A stretch of DNA of 64,000 nt from Photobacterium sp. DA100 (GTDB lineage: Bacteria > Pseudomonadota > Gammaproteobacteria > Enterobacterales > Vibrionaceae). Positions 20,001 to 28,179 of the stretch are shown piece after piece. The position numbers and the translations under genes are program-made. Under the pieces are notes generated by a model. It worked only from the letters and a program-made list of their open reading frames with translations. It was not told the origin of the DNA and did not search any database. Position 1 is the first letter of the stretch; the number at the start of each line of letters is the position of its first letter. Location: assembly GCF_029223585.1 (NCBI RefSeq), contig NZ_CP119424.1, positions 930,001 through 994,000 of the forward strand, written 5' to 3'.

Positions 20001-20375
20001 GCCGTGGGGCTTAAGTGCATGTTGAATTTCGGGAGCTAACCGGACAACTGTATGCGGCGACAGCAAGCGCCAAGACGATGTTGAAATGGCACTTTGGTCA
20101 TCTGAAAAGTGTTCGAGAGTGAGTTTCCTGATGGTAATCGCTGTTTTGTTTACGGCGATCGAGACCCTATCAATTTGAATGCGCTTGCCAATGTGAATGC
20201 CGGAAATCGCATTGATCTCTATCCCTTTCGAAGCCAGCCAAGGAGGGATGAAAACGGCAAGGATGACAATTGTGAAGACAAGGAAAAACACGCCATAGGT
20301 CAACAGTCGGACATAGCGGTAGCGGCTGCGCTTCGAGGGCGGCGGTGTGTTTTTTTTGCCTACAGCGTTATTCAT
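17061..20375 (-). CDS. ydbH: YdbH, AsmA-like intermembrane lipid transport protein
   Basis: A 1104-aa protein with one N-terminal membrane anchor (about 22-50) and a long periplasmic beta-rich body ending in the YdbH C-terminal domain (MSGVIDGLLPFGIKDSAPIIAGG type). YdbH, TamB and YhdP are the AsmA-like proteins that move phospholipids to the outer membrane. Bacterial members are 800-1300 aa, so it is full length. It leads the operon ydbH-ynbE-ydbL, supporting the assignment. Confidence 0.92.
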   Translation of the reverse strand: MNNAVGKKNTPPPSKRSRYRYVRLLTYGVFFLVFTIVILAVFIPPWLASKGIEINAISGIHIGKRIQIDRVSIAVNKTAITIRKLTLEHFSDDQSAISTSSWRLLSPHTVVRLAPEIQHALKPHGLIINDIHFSNTTFNLTDLSAPYVFSAHSQQASVTLENTVGNRMPQLVNNLQLVLTTEPFVTLTGIIDAAKLNIFLPQDIGQNSYPIELSKGHFSLSWQNGKTPLAVHLDALTPLWQTEIDNFQQTGHDIALTVDLNQPSQSMRLQADVLRFAQPTELPEFLEKPDDAHEGLHLGHAIANLAQLPLKHLKVSHFTYGNLIMDAKLVLDTPRVRHNRPDKQAELRLIGKALGPEQPYDIDVIIKHRTLEEAEFTGTVIGPRGNQLDCNADISFISPLPKTFRCEANFKHTRDLTDRLKLYDIPSAKLTKPIIISASQRALTFKNGSPENKSDPLHFHDVEHVRYTIDVALPEQVNVELNRFAFEHPLLAQNATSKSSLAVLELNTDGTLTFNADYRDGSIALGLDKSTEQLHFRNDKLGYDLKLDFSALHCLIPFIDSNETLQCHAKSIINALVPQLFPTPAVSIHNSRIQSVIEGNWSGEQIEFQLNDSQLIIDKMRIEHSGEWLEADAENITIEAQMVTIKQDFKLDKTTGLFISTDVNHPIRVNADNLAALKLITPEGTYEAEIRAMRQKENINQLPVQRYSGQLSAVLSKLGLKLAIKPEHSAEFLLTTDYQASITVNQNNQRLPGLMTNGVLTVDPVRSSFKGEILNKRHTKLFVYTIEYLIPQQQANIELHRNDIPFSSKQSLKKHYLPKLPLDHDIHSGSLGFEANLTVRGDQWSGQISLFTHNLSGYVHDIHFADLNVSLSIDISNHGVRSRQPISLHVSYLHAGILLENLYAILEFDSQKPYYKLYRGKAYLLGGDISIHDIASDSLSNIPTVPIQVHGIKLPKLIEAVAADDIEMSGVIDGLLPFGIKDSAPIIAGGKLHARYPGGILKYKEGSRIDQNVEAAGENSLLVVSTILKNYNYHSLIVNLDYSKEGQLSARSHFKGRNPDVLSGRPINLNLSIEENIPALLKTLNMINSKKLENMFLKQIGVDK

Positions 20376-20767
20376 ATAGGATTGAAATTCTAACCAGCAA
20401 AAATGGGTTCGTGGCTTTTTATAAGCATAAACGCTAGCTTGAAGCTTGGGAGAAATATTGTATAAATCAACTACTTCAACCAGAATTCAAGGCTGGATGA
20501 TTCTACTGAATTGTGGTGATGGTTTTTAGCCAGGATAAAAGAGTGTCATATTCTGAAGTTGCTGAATTGCTGTGATTTTTTTATTGTTTTTTTGCGCGGG
20601 TTTACCTGATATCACAAAAGTGCAATAGGGGTGGTTTGCTACTATTCACTAAGTCTTGGTCTTGTAATGGCGTAATCATCTTATTGATGGTTTTGGCCAG
20701 GTTGAATGTTTGTGACAAACCTGAGACAAAATGAGGCTATCTCATAGAAAATCATCAGGATGTGATT
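20376..20767. other. Divergent intergenic region, ydbH / Nramp-like gene
   Basis: About 390 bp between divergent genes, T/A-rich near the middle. It must hold both promoters. I see no credible ORF, long inverted repeat or RNA gene in it. Confidence 0.5.
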
Positions 20768-22045
20768 ATGTCTGACACAACTCCAATACAGCCGAACTCC
20801 TCAGGCCCCTTGCCATTACACCGACTTATTCGTTCATTAGGCCCTGGCATAATGATGGCAACGGCAGCCGTCGGCGGTTCCCACTTAGTGGCATCGACCA
20901 AAGCCGGTGCAATATATGGATGGCAGCTTGCCGCTCTGATTTTGCTGGTAAACCTTTTGAAATATCCATTTTTTCGTGCCGGCGTTCAGTACACTATGGG
21001 GACAGGCAATAGCTTGGTTCAAGGTTATGATGGAATGGGCCGCGGCTATTTATGGGTGTTTACCGCGTTAAGCTTGATTTCTGGCGTCGTCAATACAGCC
21101 GCATTATTATTGTTCAGTGCTAGCCTGTTGGGGTACTTCTTACCGTTTAGCTTATCTCTGCCTGTATTGTCCGGCATAGTGGTTGTCGCTTGTTTGGTTA
21201 TCTTGATGGCTGGCCACTATAAGGCGTTGGACAGCCTGTCAAAGGTCATCATGTCAGTGCTGGTCATAGCCACGCTATCAGCCGTGGTTATTGCTGCGGG
21301 AAAGGGGAGTGTGGCTCCGGCTGATTTCCAAGCACCCTCAGCTTGGTCGCTGGCGGCTATTGGCTTTATTGTTGTAATGATGGGCTGGATGCCTGCGCCC
21401 ATTGAAATTTCATGTCTAACATCGCTGTGGCTAAAGAGCCAACGAAAAGAACAACAGGTCACACCCGAGTCAGCATTGTTTGATTTCAACGTCGGTTATA
21501 TCGGTACGGCTATCCTGGCAATTGTCTTTCTCTCTCTCGGGGCGCTGGTATTGCATGGCAGCGGCACAGAGCTAAAAGCATCAGGTATTGGTTTTTCACA
21601 TCAATTAGTCAGTATGTACGCATCAACGATCGGTGAGTGGTCGCGTTACTTGATCGCGGTTGTGGCTTTCTTCTGTATCTTTGGTAGTACCATTACCGTG
21701 ATTGACGGTTATGCCCGTTCTCTGGCCGAAGCTCAGTCACTGCTTCAATCCAAACCGGTTGGTCAGCGTGCATTTCATAACGGCTGGATGTTGTTTACCG
21801 CGGCCTCTGCCATGGGGATCATCTTGTTCTTCAGCTCAGCGCTAATGCCAATGCTTGATTTTGCTATGGTAATGGCTTTTATGACGACACCAATTTTTGC
21901 TTTGCTCAACTACCAATTGGTTTCTAAAACTGATTTGCCCCAAGCTTTACAATGGTCTAAATCGATGAAAGTGTTGTCATGGGTTGGCCTGAGCTATCTG
22001 TTTGGCTTCCTTGCTGTGTTTGTCTGGTGGAAGTGGCTGATGTAA
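20768..22045 (+). CDS. Nramp-family transporter with atypical metal site
   Basis: A 425-aa protein with about eleven predicted helices and Nramp-like layout (SLGPGIMMATAAVGGSHLVAST in helix 1; GWMPAPIEIS in helix 6). Canonical Nramp Mn/Fe transporters use DPGN in helix 1 and MPH in helix 6. Here helix 1 has AAVGGSH at that position and helix 6 lacks the His, so the classical transition-metal ligands are absent and substrate is unclear. Start is the ATG at 20768, 7 bases after AGGA. It is transcribed alone. Confidence 0.75.
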   Translation: MSDTTPIQPNSSGPLPLHRLIRSLGPGIMMATAAVGGSHLVASTKAGAIYGWQLAALILLVNLLKYPFFRAGVQYTMGTGNSLVQGYDGMGRGYLWVFTALSLISGVVNTAALLLFSASLLGYFLPFSLSLPVLSGIVVVACLVILMAGHYKALDSLSKVIMSVLVIATLSAVVIAAGKGSVAPADFQAPSAWSLAAIGFIVVMMGWMPAPIEISCLTSLWLKSQRKEQQVTPESALFDFNVGYIGTAILAIVFLSLGALVLHGSGTELKASGIGFSHQLVSMYASTIGEWSRYLIAVVAFFCIFGSTITVIDGYARSLAEAQSLLQSKPVGQRAFHNGWMLFTAASAMGIILFFSSALMPMLDFAMVMAFMTTPIFALLNYQLVSKTDLPQALQWSKSMKVLSWVGLSYLFGFLAVFVWWKWLM

Positions 22046-22081
22046 AAAAAGCCGGATACCGACAGGACGAAGGTATCCGGC
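22044..22081 (-). terminator. Terminator for the minus-strand gene ending at 22179
   Basis: A perfect 10-bp stem GCCGGATACC / GGTATCCGGC with an 11-base loop, followed on the minus strand by T7. A second inverted repeat (GGGCGGCT at 22103, AGCCGCCC at 22126) sits between it and the gene. Confidence 0.8.
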
Positions 22082-22178
22082 AGATTCCACGTTGGCTATC
22101 GGGGGCGGCTTGTTTAAAAAGAAAAAGCCGCCCAGTTATAGTTATTAAAATTCAGGTTGTTTTGCTGTAAATACGGTC

Positions 22179-22535
22179 TTAGCCAACTAACGCAGGATCA
22201 CTCAATTCCTCATTACCTACACATGCATTGGACAAGCCCTTTTTCTTTGGGACGGTTAACTCGTGATTAATCTGTTCAATCGCGTCGATAAGTGCATCAT
22301 GAACCATGGCAGATTGCCCAGCCTCTAGTGCATGCAATGCGCGAAATAATGTTTTCTGTAGCTCGGTGACTTGCTCATTGGCATGATCCAACTCAATTGA
22401 TTCGAGTGAAATGAGGTCATTAATGTGCTTTGCTGAACCCGCTTGAGAAACTGAAAGTTGGCTAGAGATGATTTGGGAGGTGCATAACTTTAAGTAAGAG
22501 AGGGTTTGGGTTAGCGACTGCGAGGGTTTGTCCAT
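22179..22535 (-). CDS. Hypothetical helical protein
   Basis: A 118-aa predicted cytoplasmic protein that looks wholly alpha-helical (ELQKTLFRALHALEAGQ, MVHDALIDAIEQINHEL). It has no signal peptide, membrane segment or metal motif, and I do not recognise a family. An AAGGAG-like sequence precedes the ATG (caaggagttttcgg read on the minus strand). It stands alone, with a terminator downstream, which supports it being a real gene. Confidence 0.5.
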   Translation of the reverse strand: MDKPSQSLTQTLSYLKLCTSQIISSQLSVSQAGSAKHINDLISLESIELDHANEQVTELQKTLFRALHALEAGQSAMVHDALIDAIEQINHELTVPKKKGLSNACVGNEELSDPALVG

Positions 22536-22914
22536 CCGAAAACTCCTTGAGATTTCACTATGCTAAAACGGTTAAGGCATAATGATGTCCGTTATTGATG
22601 CGCAATGATTTGCATAAAATGGTTGTTGGCTTGTTACTTAACGTTTAATCACAATCTAAAGCAGTGTGAAATGTAAGAACTTGGCTCAGATCAAATTGAG
22701 TGTAAACAAAGAGTTATGTTGATTTTGTTTCAGTCATTTTTATGACTAACTTATCACGTTGGTATGAAAATTCACCGGGGATATACAAAATATTTTGAAT
22801 GGTTATTCTGTGGCGTGAATAATCTGTGTTATTGGAATCGGATCTAACCCCAAGCTGTTTCATTATCTTGGGGCTATGTAAAAGATCTACTCTGTAAGTC
22901 TGGTTTAGCTGTAC
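22536..22914. other. Intergenic region after the copper/heme operon
   Basis: About 380 bp with no ORF. It holds the promoter of the 22179-22535 gene and a weak hairpin CCCCAAG (22848) / CTTGGGG (22867) that may end the leftward cytochrome operon, although it lacks a good U-tract. Confidence 0.5.
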
Positions 22915-23235
22915 TTAGAATGACGCCAGGTATTTGGCAATCTGGCGGATATCTTCATCGCTATAGTGTTCCATTGCTACTTCCATTGGGACAAATAACC
23001 CGTTTTTCCGCTTCTTGAGCTTGTAGTCTTGCATCTGGTTAATCAGATACATTTCCATCTGCCCGCCAATCTTCGGGTACATCGGCATGACCGGCTCGTT
23101 ACCGGTCTCCCCATGGCAAGTTGCACAGCCGCCCTTACCTGGTGAGAGGTATAATTGCCTACCGGATTCTGTTTCCACAGAAGCGAATGCCGAAACTGAA
23201 AGGCAAGTTATGGCTGCCACCACTACTTTCTTCAT
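22915..23235 (-). CDS. Small class I cytochrome c
   Basis: A 106-aa periplasmic monoheme cytochrome. After a signal peptide (about 1-19) it has the heme motif CATCHG and a distal Met in the MEVAMEHYSDEDIRQIAKYL segment. I trimmed eight codons: the start at 23235 follows AAGGAG, and its ATGA overlaps the TlpA-like stop. It is the last gene of the eight-gene operon starting at 29142. It resembles the central cytochrome domain of the 25439-27094 protein, so it may be its electron donor or acceptor. Confidence 0.88.
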   Translation of the reverse strand: MKKVVVAAITCLSVSAFASVETESGRQLYLSPGKGGCATCHGETGNEPVMPMYPKIGGQMEMYLINQMQDYKLKKRKNGLFVPMEVAMEHYSDEDIRQIAKYLASF

Positions 23236-23705
23236 TGTGTATTCTCCTTGCTTAAGCATTGCAGCCAGTGTCTGATGAACTCGGCTTCTTGGTTGATATA
23301 GCCGGAGTAGCGATACACTATTCGGTTGTCAATCACCACAAAACTGGCGGGTAACCCTTGAAAGCCAAGTTGTTGCAGCAAAGCCAAATCGGGTTCTATT
23401 GTCTTCGGTAGATGTTTGATCTGTAACTGCTTAAATTTGACGTCGACACTATCCGGAACATCACCTAGGTGGATGGTATCGATAGCATAGATATTACTAT
23501 TGGCAATACTGTCCAGCATCGGCAGCTCTTTTAGGCAAGGCGGGCACCATACGGCCCACAAATTGACCAGTGTGACAGGCTTAGTATTGCTTTCCCATCT
23601 TTGCGAGCCATCCGTTGCGATAAAGCCGTCTGGAGCTGGGCACTGGCTGGCGTTGGCTATCGCGGTTAGCACTAGCGAGCCGAACAAAAAGGCAATTTTA
23701 TTCAT
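23232..23705 (-). CDS. TlpA-like periplasmic thioredoxin
   Basis: A 157-aa secreted thioredoxin-fold protein: signal peptide (1-19), active site AVWCPPCLKELP (Cys54, Cys57), and cis-Pro region GLPASFVV. TlpA-type proteins reduce cysteines of Cu-binding or heme-accepting proteins. It overlaps the upstream SCO1 gene by 8 bp and the downstream cytochrome gene by 4 bp. This is tight coupling, fitting a role in metal-site maturation of the same system. Confidence 0.88.
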   Translation of the reverse strand: MNKIAFLFGSLVLTAIANASQCPAPDGFIATDGSQRWESNTKPVTLVNLWAVWCPPCLKELPMLDSIANSNIYAIDTIHLGDVPDSVDVKFKQLQIKHLPKTIEPDLALLQQLGFQGLPASFVVIDNRIVYRYSGYINQEAEFIRHWLQCLSKENTQ

Positions 23706-24267
23706 CGAGGTGCCTTTTTAAGCTCTGGCCAATCTTGACGCCGCCCACGCCGTATCCGTATACATCGATCAGCTCGCGATCTGGGCCATAGAAATAGATG
23801 TACGCGGAGTGGAACACTTCGTAGTGGTTCGGCAAAGGGGGATAAATCGGTTTCCCCTCCAGTGAATAGCCAAAAGTGGCTTTTAGGCTTCTGGCCGCAG
23901 CTCGTGTTTGCTCGAAACTACCGACCAAGCCGACCATTTTGGGATCGAAGTATTTGACATACAGATCCATGTTTTCGACGGTATCACGTTTGGGATCCAC
24001 GGAGATGAAAATAGGCACGACCGCGTTTTTTTTGTCACCCAATGTATGGACGGCTGTTGCCAAGTCAATCACGGTGGTGGGGCAAATATCTGGGCAACTG
24101 GTGTAACCGACGCCTATCAGCAGGTACTTATCGGGCCAGTTTTTTTCAGTAACGGTGCCAAGGTCATGCTCTTGTAGTTCGAACGTGAGTGGCTTTGCCA
24201 CAGCAACCGGGGGCAGCATGCCTAGTGTTAATAGGGTAAGAACAAAATAGGAAACGAGTAAACGCAT
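23698..24267 (-). CDS. SCO1/SenC-family copper chaperone
   Basis: A 189-aa protein with an N-terminal signal or anchor, the copper-binding motif YTSCPDICPTT (Cys58, Cys62) and the distal His in EVFHSAYIYFYG, the third Cu ligand in SCO proteins. SCO proteins load copper into Cu centres such as CuA of cytochrome oxidase. No oxidase gene is nearby, so here it probably serves a copper site in a protein of this operon. Confidence 0.9.
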   Translation of the reverse strand: MRLLVSYFVLTLLTLGMLPPVAVAKPLTFELQEHDLGTVTEKNWPDKYLLIGVGYTSCPDICPTTVIDLATAVHTLGDKKNAVVPIFISVDPKRDTVENMDLYVKYFDPKMVGLVGSFEQTRAAARSLKATFGYSLEGKPIYPPLPNHYEVFHSAYIYFYGPDRELIDVYGYGVGGVKIGQSLKRHLDE

Positions 24268-24276
24268 ACCTGCTCC

Positions 24277-25377
24277 TTAGTGACAAATGGTGTTGGTGAT
24301 CCCCATAACAATATGCTGGGGCTGTTTAAGACCGGTGTTAATAGCCGGCAGCAGTTTGTTTTGGCGTATATCGTAGATAAACAAATCACTGCTGTTTTGT
24401 TGGGTCGCAAACAGGGTTTTGGAATCAGAAACGACCACGACCTCGTTGAGGGGATGTTTAAGGGCAAGTGAGGTCGCTTTGTTTGCTTTGGTTAGCTCAA
24501 AGATGTTTAGCGATTTTTCGCTTTCGACAATCCCAATGGTTTCTAACCAGCCGGTGCGAATCGATTTGGGCGCCTGCTTGAATTGGAAATTATTCACTGT
24601 TTCTCCAGACCAAGTGTTGACGATCTGGGCTAGGCCATTGTCATCGACAAATATCATGTGTTCGGAATCAGAGCTGACGTAAGGGCGCCAGGGCTTGGCT
24701 GTCATCGGGTACGATTTATAGGGAGCCTCGTTAAAGAGATCCCATACGAAAACGGAGTTGGTTGAATGGTCCGAGACCAGGGCCAGCCGCGCATCAGGTG
24801 AAAGAGTCAGTGCCGATACGTTGCCTTCTCCCAGCTGAATGTGGGTCTGTTGGCCGTCGTGGTTTCTGTAAATCAGTGTGTTACCTGTTTTGGCTTCGGT
24901 GATGTACAGGTTATAGCCACCATTGTCAAAGTTCATGCTAAATGGTGACTTGATGCCTTCAATTGAGGCAACATATTCCTGTTTCAATGGCTTGATGATG
25001 TCAATGCGATCTTGGCTTGCAACAGCCAATTGCGCACCATCCGAATGGAAAACGATCGAGTGGGGCACCCGTTCTAAAGCCATTTCACTGTGGGTGTGCG
25101 TTATCAAATCATAGCTAAAGACTTTATTACTGACGCCATCGATATAAACCAGTACATCTTGCACGTCAGAAACTACAAGTTCGGTGGGTACCGCTTTGAG
25201 TTCAAGTCTGTCCGCCAACTGATATTTGAATGTATCAACGACGGCAATGTGTTTTGAATCGGCTTCAGAGATGAATGCCCAACGGGCACCGTCGTCATAG
25301 CGAGGCAGTTCTGCATTGCTACAAACAGCGAATACGGCTAGAAAACACAATGTAAGCTTGCGCATTAATAAGGTCAT
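24277..25377 (-). CDS. Periplasmic beta-propeller protein (YVTN/YncE-like)
   Basis: A 366-aa exported protein with signal peptide (LTLCFLAVFAVCSNA) and repeated WD/YVTN-like blades (ALTLSPDARLALVSDHSTNSVFVWDL, broken here by blade position), probably seven. The first 26 codons of the longer frame are dropped because AGGAG lies 7 bases before the ATG at 25377. The chain ends in TICH, a Cys-His pair that could bind metal. It may be a docking or catalytic subunit. Related propellers occur near nitrite and nitrous oxide reduction genes, but I cannot assign one of those functions. Confidence 0.7.
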   Translation of the reverse strand: MTLLMRKLTLCFLAVFAVCSNAELPRYDDGARWAFISEADSKHIAVVDTFKYQLADRLELKAVPTELVVSDVQDVLVYIDGVSNKVFSYDLITHTHSEMALERVPHSIVFHSDGAQLAVASQDRIDIIKPLKQEYVASIEGIKSPFSMNFDNGGYNLYITEAKTGNTLIYRNHDGQQTHIQLGEGNVSALTLSPDARLALVSDHSTNSVFVWDLFNEAPYKSYPMTAKPWRPYVSSDSEHMIFVDDNGLAQIVNTWSGETVNNFQFKQAPKSIRTGWLETIGIVESEKSLNIFELTKANKATSLALKHPLNEVVVVSDSKTLFATQQNSSDLFIYDIRQNKLLPAINTGLKQPQHIVMGITNTICH

Positions 25378-25438
25378 GGTAGAGCTCCTGAACCTAAGGT
25401 TGGCAAAAAAGCCACCCAAGCTGGGTGGCCTGAGTCGG

Positions 25439-27094
25439 TTAAGGGGTGCGAACACAACGGCTGTAGAATTCCGTGTCTTTTTGCATCCCCAGGCCCGAAC
25501 CGATCATATAGCCTTGCGCCCATGCTTCGTTGTCGGTGGTATTGCGCAGATCAAGCTGCTCGGGAGATTGATCTTTCTTGCGTAACCCCAGTGGACGAAC
25601 GTGCAGGGTCGGGCCGGCAACATCGGAGGTGCTGGTCCAGAAAAAATATTTCACCGGGGTATCCGGGAAAAACTCTTCGTCGATTGACGGTGATGTTTTG
25701 TTGTAGTTGACGATAGAAACAGCTTCTTTGATATTTGGCAGGCGCCAGTCGTCATAGCCTGCCAGCTCGAGGTTGTTGCAGTACTGCAGTGAGTCTTCCC
25801 AGTTTCTGCGGGTATAGTCTATTTTCTGTTGCCACATACGGTTAGTGACTTGTTCTGTAACCGTACCATCACCGTTGTCTACGTAACTCATGTTGTGATA
25901 TGCCGCACCGTTGTCGGCGCGAACGCAGCGTACCAGCTTGGTAGACGCCGTGTGCTGGCCCATAATATGGGCGTCGGGGAAACCAATGTGCCAAGCGTGA
26001 TCGGGATGATCACTGACAGGGAAGGTCCAGATCCCCGAGTTCTGTCGTGGCATATTCAAGAATGCATCCATATCAATAGCAGGGCGGAAGTTACCCATAT
26101 CAGCGATACTTTGTAGCTCTTTCATCAGCGGGAAGCGCCAGTCGGTATAGCCGTCGAGTTCCAGGTTGTCACAATACTGCTGGCCTTCAACCGCTGTCAT
26201 CCAAATGCGCGAGGCATCACGCTCCCACATGAGCTTGGTGTTGTTATCTAGGGTCACCTTGCCAGATTTACTGATCGTATAACTGAGCGGGTTTTGAGGG
26301 TTATCAGAGTCCTCGTTCGGAATATCGGTGAACTGCTGGATTTGACCGGTATCTGGTAGCTTAAACCCTTCTGGGGCAGGCATGCCGATGCCGGTGATGA
26401 ACTCACGGCGCTCGATCAGTTTTACTTCCTGGCCGGTGACATAGGCAATGATGTCTTTGTAGTCATCCTCTGAGTACATTTTGGCAAATGGCACCATCAT
26501 TGGTGCATTGCGGTTGATTCGCTTGCCATCGCGGTAAGAATTCATCTGTTCAAACAGATAAGTCGGCATCTGGCCTTTGAGTGGTGGATAGGCTGCTTGA
26601 GTGCTTGCCCCCTGGTCGCCATGACACATCTTACAAGATTGGTCGTATTTTTCTTTGCCGCGCTGGAAGGCCTCGCTCTCAAGTACATGCTCCATTGGGT
26701 TATACTTCATGGTGCGAGTGCTTAACACGATTGCGGTATTGGCCATATCTCTCGGGCTGTTCGCGTACACGATTTCTTTCATTTGTGAGGCAATTCCCGA
26801 GTGGCGCTCGTTATCCATGTCCACCCATTGATCGAAGAAGTACTGTGGATCAAACCCCTCGATTTTTGGGCTCAGGGTCTCCGGCACTTCTTCTTTTGCA
26901 GGACGGTGGCAACCGAGGTAGCAACCGAAAATAATCCGGTTAGCGATTTGTTTTTCTTCGGCTGTTAAATCGGCAATAGTTCGATTGATGGTATAGTCCT
27001 CGTAGCCATTGTCGATATCTTCTGCGGCCAGTAGTGCTGGCGAGCTCAGCAAGGCAGAGGCGATACTGAGAGAAAGCAGAGTCAAAGATTTCAT
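25439..27094 (-). CDS. Cytochrome c fused to two DUF1566 (Lcl C-terminal) domains
   Basis: A 551-aa periplasmic protein with signal peptide (1-24). The N-terminal domain carries an unusual heme-type motif CYLGCH (Cys58, Cys62, His63), i.e. CX3CH. A class I cytochrome domain with canonical CKMCH (154-158) follows. Two DUF1566 domains come next (about 280-400 and 405-551; WMTAVEGQQYCDNLELDGY and NWEDSLQYCNNLELAGY are matching repeat starts). DUF1566 is a formylglycine-enzyme-like or lectin-like fold. This is the largest and most distinctive protein of the operon and the best candidate for its catalytic or substrate-binding subunit. Confidence 0.8.
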   Translation of the reverse strand: MKSLTLLSLSIASALLSSPALLAAEDIDNGYEDYTINRTIADLTAEEKQIANRIIFGCYLGCHRPAKEEVPETLSPKIEGFDPQYFFDQWVDMDNERHSGIASQMKEIVYANSPRDMANTAIVLSTRTMKYNPMEHVLESEAFQRGKEKYDQSCKMCHGDQGASTQAAYPPLKGQMPTYLFEQMNSYRDGKRINRNAPMMVPFAKMYSEDDYKDIIAYVTGQEVKLIERREFITGIGMPAPEGFKLPDTGQIQQFTDIPNEDSDNPQNPLSYTISKSGKVTLDNNTKLMWERDASRIWMTAVEGQQYCDNLELDGYTDWRFPLMKELQSIADMGNFRPAIDMDAFLNMPRQNSGIWTFPVSDHPDHAWHIGFPDAHIMGQHTASTKLVRCVRADNGAAYHNMSYVDNGDGTVTEQVTNRMWQQKIDYTRRNWEDSLQYCNNLELAGYDDWRLPNIKEAVSIVNYNKTSPSIDEEFFPDTPVKYFFWTSTSDVAGPTLHVRPLGLRKKDQSPEQLDLRNTTDNEAWAQGYMIGSGLGMQKDTEFYSRCVRTP

Positions 27095-27706
27095 TTATAG
27101 GCCTCCTACTGCCGCTAGTTCGCGGATTTTTTCTTCTTCACGTAGACGCATGTTGCGTTTCAAATTCGGGTGGGCGATGTCGTAGTGACAGCTAGAGCAT
27201 TGGTAATCTGTGTCAGTGTCACGGTTGGCAAAAGCCATCTGGTGTACCTGATCGGAAACTGCAGATTGTTCATCGGCTATAGAGGCCCGATGTTCTAAAG
27301 TGCGGTGACAGTTTTCACAACCGGAATCGAAAACAAATTCTGTACGCTTTTCATGGTTAGCCTGGTAATCAAGGGCATCCATTCCCTTTACATATTCACC
27401 CCACAGATGGCGCATGCCCGATGTCCCTTTGACGTAGAGCTGTTCAACAACATTGGACTTGGGTAAGTGGCAATCAACACACTCTGCGACAAAACCCTGG
27501 GAGTTATTACCGCCATGAATACTTTGCTCGAAGGTTTCTACCATAGGTTGCATGGTATGGCATGAGCCACAAAATTCGTTGGTACTGAATGCATGTAGCA
27601 CTTCAGTCGCTGGGAGGGCGAATAGCAAGCCTAGGCCTGTACCGGCCAAGGCAATGACGGCAATAACCGAGCGCTTCACTTGTTTGATTTGCTGAATTAT
27701 TTTCAT
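27095..27706 (-). CDS. NapC/NirT-family tetraheme quinol dehydrogenase
   Basis: A 203-aa protein with one N-terminal membrane anchor (about 13-33) and four CXXCH heme sites (CGSCH 46-50, CVDCH 76-80, CENCH 130-134, CSSCH 170-174). This is the NapC/NirT/NrfH plan. Such proteins oxidise menaquinol or ubiquinol and hand electrons to a periplasmic reductase. It lies directly before the cytochrome-DUF1566 gene (no gap), suggesting that protein is its partner. No nap, nrf or tor catalytic gene is present. Confidence 0.9.
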   Translation of the reverse strand: MKIIQQIKQVKRSVIAVIALAGTGLGLLFALPATEVLHAFSTNEFCGSCHTMQPMVETFEQSIHGGNNSQGFVAECVDCHLPKSNVVEQLYVKGTSGMRHLWGEYVKGMDALDYQANHEKRTEFVFDSGCENCHRTLEHRASIADEQSAVSDQVHQMAFANRDTDTDYQCSSCHYDIAHPNLKRNMRLREEEKIRELAAVGGL

Positions 27707-27717
27707 TGCGCCCTCAA

Positions 27718-28170
27718 TTAAAGTTGGTTTGCTTTAACAACGCTGGCTTCGCACTGGGCGTCAGCGAGATAGGTTAGCCATATGTTGACAGGGTAGCTTT
27801 CGCCAGCAACGGGACGCTTTTTCAGATCCATCAACATAAAGTGCAAGCCACCTCTTTTGAGCACGGTTTTCCCATCCTTCTCCAGGAACAGTTTCGGGAT
27901 ACGTTGCATTTTCATAACGCCATCCTTCATTTCTGTTTTATGGATCTGCACATTGTCAGTTAATGCCGATATGTCCCCGCCGAGAATAGCCTCTGGAGAG
28001 GGCAAGCGAAGCGCTTTCACTTCTTCATTAACGGAATAGTCAGCGGTGAAAAAAAGGGCGGTGCGATTAACATTGGGTGCTGGCTCTACGATAACGCAGT
28101 CGCGGATGGTGACATCAGCTTGAGCGCATAGCGTTGTGAGCAGTCCTAGGCTAGCAATGAGTTTTTTCAT
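27718..28170 (-). CDS. Periplasmic copper chaperone, PCu(A)C family
   Basis: A 150-aa exported protein with signal peptide (1-18) and the Cu(I) site of the PCu(A)C family: His in QIHKTEMKDGVMKMQ and the His/Met pair in GGLHFMLMDL. Together with SCO1 and the TlpA-like thioredoxin in the same operon it forms a complete copper-delivery set, implying that one operon product holds copper. Confidence 0.88.
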   Translation of the reverse strand: MKKLIASLGLLTTLCAQADVTIRDCVIVEPAPNVNRTALFFTADYSVNEEVKALRLPSPEAILGGDISALTDNVQIHKTEMKDGVMKMQRIPKLFLEKDGKTVLKRGGLHFMLMDLKKRPVAGESYPVNIWLTYLADAQCEASVVKANQL

Positions 28171-28179
28171 AAAAGCTCC

